Shown one piece after another: positions 1 to 6,568 of a stretch of 8,844 nucleotides of DNA; the stretch's first letter is position 1, and each line of letters opens with the position of its first letter. The position numbers and the translations under genes are program-made. Source of the DNA: Candidatus Delongbacteria bacterium. GTDB taxonomy: Bacteria; UBA4055. The notes under the pieces are model-generated. The model saw nothing but the letters and a program-made list of their open reading frames with translations. It had not been told where the DNA came from and did no database searches. The stretch spans positions 1 to 8,844 of the forward strand of contig JAKLPX010000355.1 in the NCBI GenBank assembly GCA_022013635.1. The letters run 5' to 3'.

Positions 1-567
1 ATTTTCATTTATCATATTTATATCAACGATTATATCTGGAGAACCTGCTACCATCATTATTTCTCCGTACGATTCGCCGCCCAAACCGATAATGCCCTGG
101 ATATGAACGCCTTCCGTCTGCATTATAACGCCCTCTTGAGGGATTTCCTCCTCGACAAGTCCATCAACATAAGCATCAATTTCTACAGGTATAGCAGGAG
201 CGTTGAAAATTACCTGCCCGGTTATATGTGAAATCTGCGTGATTGTTCCGTCAATTGGAGCTTTATAATCACTCTTAAAAAAACCGAAGAATCCTTTGCT
301 TTGAGCTATCACTTCGTCTTTTTTGACTTTATCGCCTTCATTTAAAAGCATACATTCAATCAGTTCTTCTGCTTTGCTCAATCCCAATTGTCCTGCTACA
401 TTGATAGGATAGACTTTGCCCGGCAGGTCAGTTTTTGCGACAATAGTCTGGGATGGAATTTTATCGCCTTTCTTAACAAGAACTTGACCGAGCAGAGGAA
501 GTTTTCTGATTTTTTCTATAATGGTTTTTGCAGCTACTTTTAAACCCGGTGTATATGCGTGAGCCAT
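1..567 (-). CDS. Protein with biotinyl/lipoyl-like (barrel-sandwich) region, partner of MutL; 3' end cut by window
   Basis: Reading leftwards from ATG at 567-565, the frame stays open for 189 codons to base 1, so the C-terminus is missing. The protein starts MAHAYTPGLKVAAKT and has no signal peptide or membrane segment. Residues ~45-70 (GDKIPSQTIVAKTDLPGKV) and ~90-130 (EGDKVKKDEVIAQS, then KAPIDGTITQIS) have the pattern of barrel-sandwich/biotinyl-lipoyl folds as in RnfC or HlyD-like proteins: a 'GD.V.....IA' strand followed by 'AP.dG.I'. The MKM-type lysine for covalent biotin or lipoate is absent, so it is probably not a carrier. A later part (~140-180) is rich in Ile and Gly (QGIIGLGGESYGEIMMVAG). 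The start is supported by AGGAG seven bases upstream. The gene lies 33 bases after mutL, so the two are probably co-transcribed and functionally linked. I do not recognise a named family; the fold is an inference from motif pattern and the function is unknown. Confidence 0.75.
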   Translation of the reverse strand, partial: MAHAYTPGLKVAAKTIIEKIRKLPLLGQVLVKKGDKIPSQTIVAKTDLPGKVYPINVAGQLGLSKAEELIECMLLNEGDKVKKDEVIAQSKGFFGFFKSDYKAPIDGTITQISHITGQVIFNAPAIPVEIDAYVDGLVEEEIPQEGVIMQTEGVHIQGIIGLGGESYGEIMMVAGSPDIIVDINMINEN

Positions 568-574
568 ATCTAAT

Positions 575-579
575 CTCCT
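575..579 (-). promoter_or_regulatory. Ribosome binding site of the lipoyl-like gene
   Basis: AGGAG on the minus strand, seven bases before the ATG at 567. It fixes the start of the left-hand gene and shows that this organism uses Shine-Dalgarno signals, unlike most Bacteroidota. Confidence 0.7.
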
Positions 580-600
580 ATATCAAATCTTAATTTATTT

Positions 601-2511
601 TTAAACGCCGTCTTTATGGGATTTCGGTTTATAATTTTTTGAAATATCCCATTTATGAAGCATTTCTACTCTATTTTTCAAATCTTTGGTTATTTGGAAT
701 GGCCTTCCTCTTGTATCAATAATCAATCCAACAACCCCACCTCGTAATTTTCTTACGATTTTCTTGCCCTTTCCTTCTCCGACATCAAATCCGCTTGCAG
801 GTTCAATTTCAAATTCTACTTCGGTGTCATGAGGTAAGTCATATCTTAACAGCTGATTTGCAGTAATCCATTGTTCAAGTTTGGTTCCGTCCGGAAGTTC
901 AGCTTTAATTTTAACTACATTTTTACCTTCTTTTACATGACCGACAGGGCAGATGCTTATTGCAAGATGAATCAGACAATCCTTATCAAAAACTTCCATT
1001 GCAGCCTTGTCACATCCTGGTGCTTTTACTTCTGTCAAAACTCCCAACTGAGGCATCATAAATATTGAATCAACTGCAAGCTCAGTTATGCCTTCCGGCA
1101 AAAAGGAGTCAACAAGCATATGAGCGGATTGGCTTCTTAACGGAGCGTGCGACAAAACACCTCCCGATCCTACAAGAAGATTCAGTTTCATCATGTTTAC
1201 GATTGAATCGTTAGATGTGTCCGCATCAAAAGCCTCGGAAATACCTTTTTCCTGCTGAATTCCTTTTAAACCAACGGCAAATGCTCTGTGCTGAATAAAT
1301 GATAATCTTAGAGCCTCTCTCGCAATTGCTTGCTCAATATCAAGATCTTCTTTCGACTGAGGTATAGTAGTAGGCCGGATCATTTTATTTCCGATCCTGT
1401 TTCTTAATTCCTGCTCATTCATTTCAAACGGTACCCATCTCATAATATTGTCTAATCCAGCTTCCAAAAGCACATTGGATACCGAATAAGACATACCTAA
1501 GTTAGCAGATACTGTGCGATTGAATTTCGGATGGAAATTACCGTCTCTATCTTCAAGTTTAAATGTTGAGAACACATCCGTCGTAGCTCCGCCGATATCA
1601 ACACCAACGACATTCTTATTAAGTAATATACCTATCTTATTTATGATCAGTCCAACAGCTCCCGGTGTAGGCATAATAGGCGCGTCCGTCCAAGCCATAA
1701 GTTTATTATATCCGGGTGCCTGCTGCATAACATGCTCCATAAAAAGGTCGTGAATTTTATCTGAAGCAGGTCTTAAATTTTCTCTTTCAAGAGTCGGTCT
1801 TAAATTTGGAACAAGGCTTAATGCAGTATCATTCTCCAAAATTGTTTTAATATCGTCATTCGCCCTTTGGTTTCCAGCGTAAATGACAGGAAGAGCATAT
1901 CCTATTCCAAGTCTTGCGGTCGGTCTTGCAGACTTAACCAGTTCTGCCATTCCGATAACTAGTTTAGGTTTTGCTTGATCAGTTTCTCCCGCGATCAGAA
2001 TCATATCCGGTCTCAATGCTCTGATTCTTTCAATTTTTTCATGCGGAAGTCTTCCGTCATTTATTGCCAGAACATCCATAACGATAGCTCCTGCACCCAA
2101 AGCAGCTCTTTGCGCTGATTCGGCAGTCATGCCCTTAACGACGCCGAAAACCATCATCTGAAGTCCGCCGCCGGCCGATGAAGTTGAAATATAAATATCG
2201 CAACCTTCTCCGGTATCGTTTTTATCTTTTCTAAGAATTTGTTCGTCCCTGACAAATGTCCTTGGTTTGTTATAATATTTGGAATTTTTTGCGGCATCCG
2301 TTTTATAGAATTCGGTTGCCAATTCTTCTAATTCCATTATAGAATTCAGAACGCCTTTCGTAACATCTTCAAACGGTGCTTCAACCGTAGTCGGAGCCTC
2401 ACCTCTTACCAGCTGACGATATTCGTTTCCGATTTTTTCGATTAGAATGGCTTTTGTAGTAGTCGAGCCGCAATCGGTTGCGATAATCGTTGTGACTTCC
2501 TGGTTTGACAT
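601..2511 (-). CDS. MutL/GlmL-family protein (glutamate mutase L type, ASKHA ATPase fold), long form
   Basis: This 636-residue protein belongs to the MutL/GlmL family, which is related to the hydantoinase/oxoprolinase group and is unrelated to the mismatch-repair MutL. The founding member, GlmL, is encoded between the two subunits of B12-dependent glutamate mutase in clostridia and is thought to support or reactivate the enzyme. Visible ASKHA nucleotide-binding motifs are phosphate-1 TDCGSTTTK (residues ~12-20), SSAGGGLQMMVFG (~111-123), phosphate-2 GVDIGGATTDV (~303-313) and an adenosine-type VGSGGVLSHA (~447-456). Residues ~490-636 go beyond the usual GlmL length of roughly 460 and end in a basic tail; RGGVVGLIIDTRGRPF (~590-605) is a distinct element there. 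It looks cytoplasmic, with no signal peptide. AGAGGT five bases before the ATG supports the start. It probably forms an operon with the next gene at 567. The real client could be a glutamate, ornithine, lysine or acyl mutase; none is visible here. Family assignment is firm, partner is inference. Confidence 0.9.
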   Translation of the reverse strand: MSNQEVTTIIATDCGSTTTKAILIEKIGNEYRQLVRGEAPTTVEAPFEDVTKGVLNSIMELEELATEFYKTDAAKNSKYYNKPRTFVRDEQILRKDKNDTGEGCDIYISTSSAGGGLQMMVFGVVKGMTAESAQRAALGAGAIVMDVLAINDGRLPHEKIERIRALRPDMILIAGETDQAKPKLVIGMAELVKSARPTARLGIGYALPVIYAGNQRANDDIKTILENDTALSLVPNLRPTLERENLRPASDKIHDLFMEHVMQQAPGYNKLMAWTDAPIMPTPGAVGLIINKIGILLNKNVVGVDIGGATTDVFSTFKLEDRDGNFHPKFNRTVSANLGMSYSVSNVLLEAGLDNIMRWVPFEMNEQELRNRIGNKMIRPTTIPQSKEDLDIEQAIAREALRLSFIQHRAFAVGLKGIQQEKGISEAFDADTSNDSIVNMMKLNLLVGSGGVLSHAPLRSQSAHMLVDSFLPEGITELAVDSIFMMPQLGVLTEVKAPGCDKAAMEVFDKDCLIHLAISICPVGHVKEGKNVVKIKAELPDGTKLEQWITANQLLRYDLPHDTEVEFEIEPASGFDVGEGKGKKIVRKLRGGVVGLIIDTRGRPFQITKDLKNRVEMLHKWDISKNYKPKSHKDGV

Positions 2512-2516
2512 TTAAT

Positions 2517-2522
2517 ACCTCT
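2517..2522 (-). promoter_or_regulatory. Ribosome binding site of the mutL-like gene
   Basis: AGAGGT on the minus strand, five bases before the ATG at 2511. It supports the MSNQEVTT start. Confidence 0.65.
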
Positions 2523-2573
2523 GTTTAGTTATATTTCAATCAAATTTATTCCTAATTCCAAAATAAACGATAG

Positions 2574-2602
2574 AATATAGTTCAATATATTCAATTTTGC
2601 AA
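2574..2602 (-). promoter_or_regulatory. Predicted sigma-70-type promoter of the mutL operon
   Basis: On the minus strand, TTGCAA (2602-2597, 4 of 6 matches to -35) is separated by exactly 17 bases from TATATT (2579-2574, 5 of 6 matches to -10). Transcription would begin near 2567, giving a leader of about 55 bases before the mutL-like ATG. The gap to the radical SAM gene upstream is 161 bases, which fits an independent promoter. The region is AT-rich, so chance matches are common. Confidence 0.45.
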
Positions 2603-2607
2603 GGCTG

Positions 2608-2634
2608 TTTTTTTAAAGAATTTATTTAAAAAAA
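2608..2634. repeat. Perfect A/T inverted repeat downstream of the radical SAM gene
   Basis: TTTTTTTAAA (2608-2617) and TTTAAAAAAA (2625-2634) are perfect 10-base inverted arms around a 7-base loop. It lies 38 bases past the radical SAM stop and just upstream of the mutL promoter. The stem has no G or C and no separate T-run follows it, so it is not a standard Rho-independent terminator. It could be a weak terminator, a bent A-tract (UP-like) element, or chance in AT-rich spacer DNA. Confidence 0.3.
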
Positions 2635-2672
2635 GACAAAACTAATCATTATAACGGATGAAATGTTAAAAT

Positions 2673-3659
2673 TTAATCTTCAAATTTCTTTCCGAGAAAA
2701 AATTCTCTTAAATAAGGTCCGGTTGCGTCAAAAAAATCGTGAATTCCGCTAAATCTTGAAGTCGCGAAATATTGGTACCATCCGCATTGTCTTGTACAAA
2801 TGCTCATTTTTTTACGGAATTCAGCAGCTTCACCAGTCTCAATAAATTTCATCAAATCGGTTTCCTGAAGTTTAACGGGTTTCTCTTTGAGTGTTCTACA
2901 TGGATAAAACAATGCTCCGTCAGCATCAATGATTATAGAACTCGGACTGCAACTGCCGGTTTTCTTTTTGACTGCCGAGAAATATGAATTCGGTGTGATT
3001 ATTGTTTCGGGATAATTTTTTTTCAGTATTTTAATTTGTTTTTCCATTCTGTCAAAATCAGGAAAATGATCTTCGGTTTTATCCAGATGAACGGCAGGCA
3101 TCAAAAGAATTTTACTTCCCGAATAATAACATTTCGAAACTTTATCTTCAATTTTATCCTGATCTTCTTTAGCGACAACCGTTTGAACACACACTACCAT
3201 ATTAAATCTATTTATATTTTTTAAGCTGTCGAACAGATGAAGATTGTCATGTCCTTCGTCAATCGAAATATGAAGAAAATCAATATATTTTTGATATTTA
3301 TCCCATGGGTAATCAAGCAAATTTTTCTGACTTGTTGTAAAAAGAAGGTAGAAAGGCTGTTTATGAGCTTCTGAGAGTATCTCTTCAATGTCATTTCTCA
3401 GAAGCGGCTCACCTCCTTCCAGTGATAGAAGGAACAGTGATGACCTTCCCAGATTCCTTATGATCTTTTTCATATCCTCATTTGATAAGTCCGGTGTCTG
3501 AAAATATTTCATATCACAGAATTTACAAGCGAAATGGCACTTGGATGTAACTTTTAGCGATGCGTAAAACGGATATTTTTCATCTCTAATATTTTTAATA
3601 GAGTAATATATTGTTTCAAGATATTTTTTTAATGCTAATTTTCTGATTTTTTTGACCAA
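2673..3659 (-). CDS. Radical SAM protein with C-terminal SPASM-like cysteine cluster
   Basis: About 328 residues from a TTG start at 3659. The radical SAM 4Fe-4S motif CHFACKFC (CxxxCxxC, residues ~41-48) is followed by the SAM-contacting LSLEGGEPLLR (~79-88) and a strand HISIDEG (~130-136), typical of the family's TIM-barrel. The C-terminal part has four further cysteines: C237, C254 (in DADGALFYPC), C288 and C292 (CTRQC). This is a SPASM/Twitch-like arrangement that would hold at least one auxiliary iron-sulfur cluster. Such proteins modify peptides or proteins or act in cofactor and lipid pathways; no specific substrate can be named. I see no small precursor-peptide gene next to it. An in-frame TTG at 3716 would add 19 hydrophobic residues, but the 3659 TTG has AGCAGGT seven bases upstream and is preferred. 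The gene is divergent from thpR and upstream of the mutL operon, with a 161-base gap. Confidence 0.85.
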   Translation of the reverse strand: MVKKIRKLALKKYLETIYYSIKNIRDEKYPFYASLKVTSKCHFACKFCDMKYFQTPDLSNEDMKKIIRNLGRSSLFLLSLEGGEPLLRNDIEEILSEAHKQPFYLLFTTSQKNLLDYPWDKYQKYIDFLHISIDEGHDNLHLFDSLKNINRFNMVVCVQTVVAKEDQDKIEDKVSKCYYSGSKILLMPAVHLDKTEDHFPDFDRMEKQIKILKKNYPETIITPNSYFSAVKKKTGSCSPSSIIIDADGALFYPCRTLKEKPVKLQETDLMKFIETGEAAEFRKKMSICTRQCGWYQYFATSRFSGIHDFFDATGPYLREFFLGKKFED

Positions 3660-3666
3660 GTATATT

Positions 3667-3673
3667 ACCTGCT
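3667..3673 (-). promoter_or_regulatory. Ribosome binding site that decides the radical SAM start
   Basis: AGCAGGT on the minus strand, seven bases before TTG at 3659. The alternative TTG at 3716 has only A/T-rich DNA upstream, so this site favours the shorter protein. Confidence 0.45.
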
Positions 3674-3732
3674 TTTTTTCTGCTGCTAAGTTAAAACAAA
3701 GAAAATTAAAAATCAATCAAAAAATTTATTGC

Positions 3733-3761
3733 TTGATTATTGAAAGACTTATGCTTAAAAT
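3733..3761 (+). promoter_or_regulatory. Predicted promoter of thpR
   Basis: TTGATT (3733-3738, 4 of 6 to -35), a 17-base spacer, then TAAAAT (3756-3761, 5 of 6 to -10). Transcription would begin near 3768, about 33 bases before the thpR ATG. It sits in the divergent gap between thpR and the radical SAM gene. Confidence 0.45.
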
Positions 3762-3800
3762 AGACATTGGTTTTAAAGTAATGGGATAAACAGCAAGAAA

Positions 3801-4397
3801 ATGTCAGAAAAAAAAAGGTTATTTATAGGTGTAAAGGTTGGATTTACGGAGAAAACGGCGAAATTTTATCATTCGATTCCCGAAATTTTAGGAGAAGCGA
3901 AAGTAAAGTGGGTCGAATTAAACAATATTCATGTTACTCTTAAGTTTTTGGGCGATGTTAGTACTGAAAAAATCCAATCTGTATCTACCAGACTGAGTAT
4001 TGTTTCAAAACGGTTTAAAGAATTTGAGGCTCTTTTGAAAGGTATCGGTATTTTTAAAGACTTTTATCATCCCAAAGTTATATGGTTCGGTTTGAGAAAT
4101 TATACGGAATTTGAGAAATTAAAAAATGAGATCGAAAATTCATTAAGCGATTTGGGTTTTGAAATAGATTACAGAAGATTCGCGCCTCATTTGACAGCCG
4201 GCAGATTTAAAGAAGCAGGATCGGCAAAAGAGCTGATGAAGTTGGTCAGTGTCAATCAGGATGTTTATTTTCAGGTTATTCCTGTAAAGGAAATTATACT
4301 TTTTGAAAGCATTTTAAAAGCAGAAGGTCCGGAATACAAAGTGATAGAATCATTTCCCTTGGGGATGGAAGAGGAGTTTAAGGAATTTAAGTTTTAA
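3801..4397 (+). CDS. thpR: RNA 2',3'-cyclic phosphodiesterase (LigT/ThpR, 2H family)
   Basis: This 198-residue protein has the length and both signature motifs of the 2H phosphoesterase superfamily: HVTLKFLG (H44, T46) and HLTAGRF (H130, T132). The two HxT pairs form the active site that opens 2',3'-cyclic phosphates on RNA ends; LigT can also join tRNA halves in vitro through a 2'-5' bond. The opening KRLFIGVKV and the phrase KVIWFGL (~92-98) are also typical. It is a soluble cytoplasmic enzyme with no signal peptide. The ATG is preceded by AACAGCAAGAAA, with no clear Shine-Dalgarno site. A run of nine A at 3808-3816 lies just inside the gene (codons 3-6). It is transcribed alone, divergent from the radical SAM gene and convergent with uvrB, whose stop is three bases away. 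Family assignment is firm; the cellular substrate is not known for most bacteria. Confidence 0.93.
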   Translation: MSEKKRLFIGVKVGFTEKTAKFYHSIPEILGEAKVKWVELNNIHVTLKFLGDVSTEKIQSVSTRLSIVSKRFKEFEALLKGIGIFKDFYHPKVIWFGLRNYTEFEKLKNEIENSLSDLGFEIDYRRFAPHLTAGRFKEAGSAKELMKLVSVNQDVYFQVIPVKEIILFESILKAEGPEYKVIESFPLGMEEEFKEFKF

Positions 4398-4400
4398 CGC

Positions 4401-4871
4401 TTATTTCCCGACCATTTTTTCAAGTATGATTATTCTGTCGCGGTACCCGGCTGCTTTCTCAAATTCAAGTTTTTCAGCCGATTCTTCCATTAGCGACTCG
4501 AGTTCAATGATCTCGTTTCTGAGCGCAGTTTCGTCTTTTGCGTAATATTTTTTCTTATCCGAAACTTTTGAAAGATTCTCATCTTTAATATTAGTCTGAT
4601 ACATTATTTGTTCCGCAGATTTATAAACAGTCTTAGGGATAATGCCGTTCAATTTATTGAACTCAGTCTGTTTAATTCTTCTTCTTTTAACTTCATCAAT
4701 ACAATTTCTCATTGAGTCTGTCATTTTATCGGCATAGAAAATAACTCTTCCGTTAACATTTCTAGCTGCTCTTCCCGATGTTTGAAGCAATGATCTTTTA
4801 TCTCTTAAAAAACCCTCTCTGTCCGCGTCAAGAATTCCTATTAATGAAACTTCAGGCAGATCAAGTCCTTC
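4401..4871 (-). pseudogene. uvrB: uvrB, C-terminal part after the frameshift (helicase motif VI and UVR domain)
   Basis: This is the continuation of UvrB in the neighbouring frame, 156 residues plus stop. It has no start codon of its own where homology begins: it opens [20 protein letters not shown], which joins directly to the LVGINLL at the end of the upstream piece. It contains helicase motif [11 protein letters not shown], which carries the arginine finger for ATP hydrolysis, then [12 protein letters not shown], and ends with a UVR domain ([21 protein letters not shown]) that contacts UvrC. The conserved content shows no decay beyond the one shift. With the missing base restored the full protein would be about 662 residues, normal for UvrB. 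A TTG at 4790 could be mistaken for a start, but it falls inside motif VI and would not give a useful protein. Confidence 0.9.
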
Positions 4872-6388
4872 GGTAAAAGATTTATCCCGACAAGCACATC
4901 AAATTTCCCCAGTCTTAATTCCCGAATAAGTTTGACTCTTTCTAATGATAGGATTTCGCTGTGAAGATATTCCGCCTTTATGCCGTTTTCTTTTAAAAAT
5001 TTAGTCAAATCTTCGCTCATCCTTTTTGTAAGAGTTGTAACTAAAACTTTTTCTTTTCTTTCAATGGTAATTTTTATTTCTTCAATAAGGTCATCAACCT
5101 GACCTGTCGAAGGTTTAATAATAATTTCCGGATCCAGAATACCAGTCGGTCTGACGACCTGCTCAATTATTATTCCGTCTGATTTGTTGAGTTCATATTC
5201 AGACGGTGTCGCCGAAACATATAGGGTTCTGCTTGTGACTTGCTCAAATTCATCAAATTTCAAAGGACGGTTATCTAATGCCGACGGCAGTCTGAACCCG
5301 TAGTCAACCAAAGTAGTTTTTCTGCTTCTATCACCGTTATACATTCCCTTTATTTGCGGTATGGAAGCATGAGATTCGTCTATTATCAATAGAAAATCGT
5401 CGGGGAAAAAATCGATAAGACAGTAAGGTCTTTGACCGGGTTGTCTTCCGGATATATGTCTAGAATAGTTCTCGATTCCGGGGCAAAAGCCCATTTCCCT
5501 TATAAATTCAATGTCCATTTTTGTGCGGTTTTCAATCCTCTGAGCCTCAACAAGCATATTATTATCTTGAAAATATTTAACTCTTTCTTTCATTTCTCCT
5601 TCAATGTAAGAAACAGCTTTCTGAAGTTTGGGCTGAGTAACTACGAAATGTTTGGCGGGATAGATATTTATTTTGTCTAAACTGTCAATGACATTTCCTG
5701 AAACATGATTGATTATTTCAATTTTTTCAACTTCGTCTCCGAAAGTATGCATCCTGATCCCTGTATCATCGTAAGCAGGATGAATATCTATGATATCTCC
5801 TTTAATCCTGAAATTTCCATGAGAAAGCTCATAGTTATTTCTTACATATTGCATTTCAATCAATGAATTAAACAATTTGCTTCTGTCTATTAAATCACCG
5901 ACTTTAACAAGAATAGACAATTCTTTGTAGTCATCTGGCGAACCAAGTCCGTAAATACAGCTTACGGATGCAATAATAATCACATCATTTCTTGATATTA
6001 ATGAGGATGTTGCCTTCAATCTAAGTTTTTCAATTTCTTCGTTGGTTGCAGTGGTTTTTTCAATATACAGGTCCCTTGAAGGCAGATAGGCTTCGGGCTG
6101 ATAATAATCGTAGTAACTGATAAAATATTCAACGGCATTTTTTGGAAAAAAGGCTTTTAATTCGCCGAAAAGTTGGGCTGCTAATGTCTTATTATGAGAC
6201 ATAATTAGCGTAGGCTTATTTAAATTTCGAATTACATTTGCCATTGTAAAAGTTTTTCCGCTTCCGGTAACACCCAGAAGCGTCTGACATTGAATTCCGG
6301 CAATAAAATTATCCGTAATTTGTTTAATTGCTTCGGGTTGATCACCCTGCGGTTTAAAAGGCGATTTAAGTTCAAATATATTCTTCAT
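4841..6388 (-). pseudogene. uvrB: uvrB, excinuclease ABC subunit B, N-terminal part (frameshifted)
   Basis: UvrB is the damage-verifying ATPase of nucleotide excision repair; it is loaded by UvrA and then recruits UvrC. This piece has 515 residues, of which 505 are authentic. In order: FKPQGDQPEAI near the N-terminus (11-21), Walker A GVTGSGKT (39-46), the damage-probing beta-hairpin region YYDYYQPEAYLPSRDLYIEK (92-111), motif II IIDESH (335-340), SATP (392-395), and LVGINLL of motif V (499-505). The frame then shifts and a false tail, [10 protein letters not shown], leads to a stop at 4843-4841. As written, the product lacks motif VI and the UVR domain and should not support repair. The ATG at 6388 fits the family N-terminus (MxxFxLxSxFxPxGDQP). 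Upstream there is only a weak GGA as ribosome site. The gene is divergent from bamA and convergent with thpR. Confidence 0.93.
4871..4876 (-). other. One-base frameshift within uvrB
   Basis: Minus-strand reading is CTT TTA CC GAA GGA, where UvrB proteins have L-L-R-E-G-L-D. One base is missing from the arginine codon: for example CGC GAA losing its G gives the observed CCGAA. After the loss, the GAA frame continues cleanly with conserved UvrB sequence. The change is not in a long homopolymer (only four T lie next to it), and there is no X_XXY_YYZ slippery heptamer in the correct phase, so programmed frameshifting is unlikely. Confidence 0.9.
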
Positions 6389-6493
6389 AATTAATTATCC
6401 GGAATTTTAAGACGAAACAATTTAAGAATAAAAATCTGATATATCAATAACCTAAATGAACAATGTTAAATCTTTATTCGTATAAGAACGGGC

Positions 6494-6522
6494 TTGACAT
6501 TTGTCTATTCAGAAGTTAAATT
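6494..6522 (+). promoter_or_regulatory. Predicted sigma-70-type promoter of bamA
   Basis: A perfect TTGACA (6494-6499), a 17-base spacer and TAAATT (6517-6522, 4 of 6 to -10). Transcription would start near 6529, leaving a leader of about 40 bases before the bamA ATG. It is the best promoter match in the window and suggests bamA begins its own transcript here. The -35 is strong; the -10 is weaker. Confidence 0.55.
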
Positions 6523-6568
6523 CCGCATCTAAATTAATAATGAAAGAGGGAAATAGGTTTTGAAATAT

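Noticed and set aside
871..1753. Short plus-strand frames inside the mutL-like gene
   Set aside because: Antisense shadows of a well-conserved gene, with no recognisable motifs or start signals.
2772..3224. Short plus-strand frames inside the radical SAM gene
   Set aside because: Antisense shadows; checked as possible precursor peptides for the radical SAM enzyme, but they overlap the enzyme's own conserved coding sequence.
4391..4403. Shared terminator between convergent thpR and uvrB
   Set aside because: Only three bases separate the stops and I see no GC-rich stem followed by a T-run on either strand.
4401..4790. A separate 129-residue gene starting [11 protein letters not shown]
   Set aside because: The 'start' is a TTG in the middle of UvrB motif VI, and homology extends upstream to 4871 in the same frame. 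It is the tail of uvrB, not an independent gene.
4871..4882. Programmed -1 frameshift making full UvrB
   Set aside because: There is no slippery heptamer in phase, and programmed shifting is not known for UvrB. Mutation or sequence error is simpler.
5432..5680. 82-codon plus-strand frame inside uvrB
   Set aside because: Antisense shadow of conserved UvrB sequence.
6437..6446. Perfect 10-base palindrome TGATATATCA as an operator
   Set aside because: Short and made almost entirely of A/T in an AT-rich spacer; expected by chance and not repeated elsewhere in the spacers.
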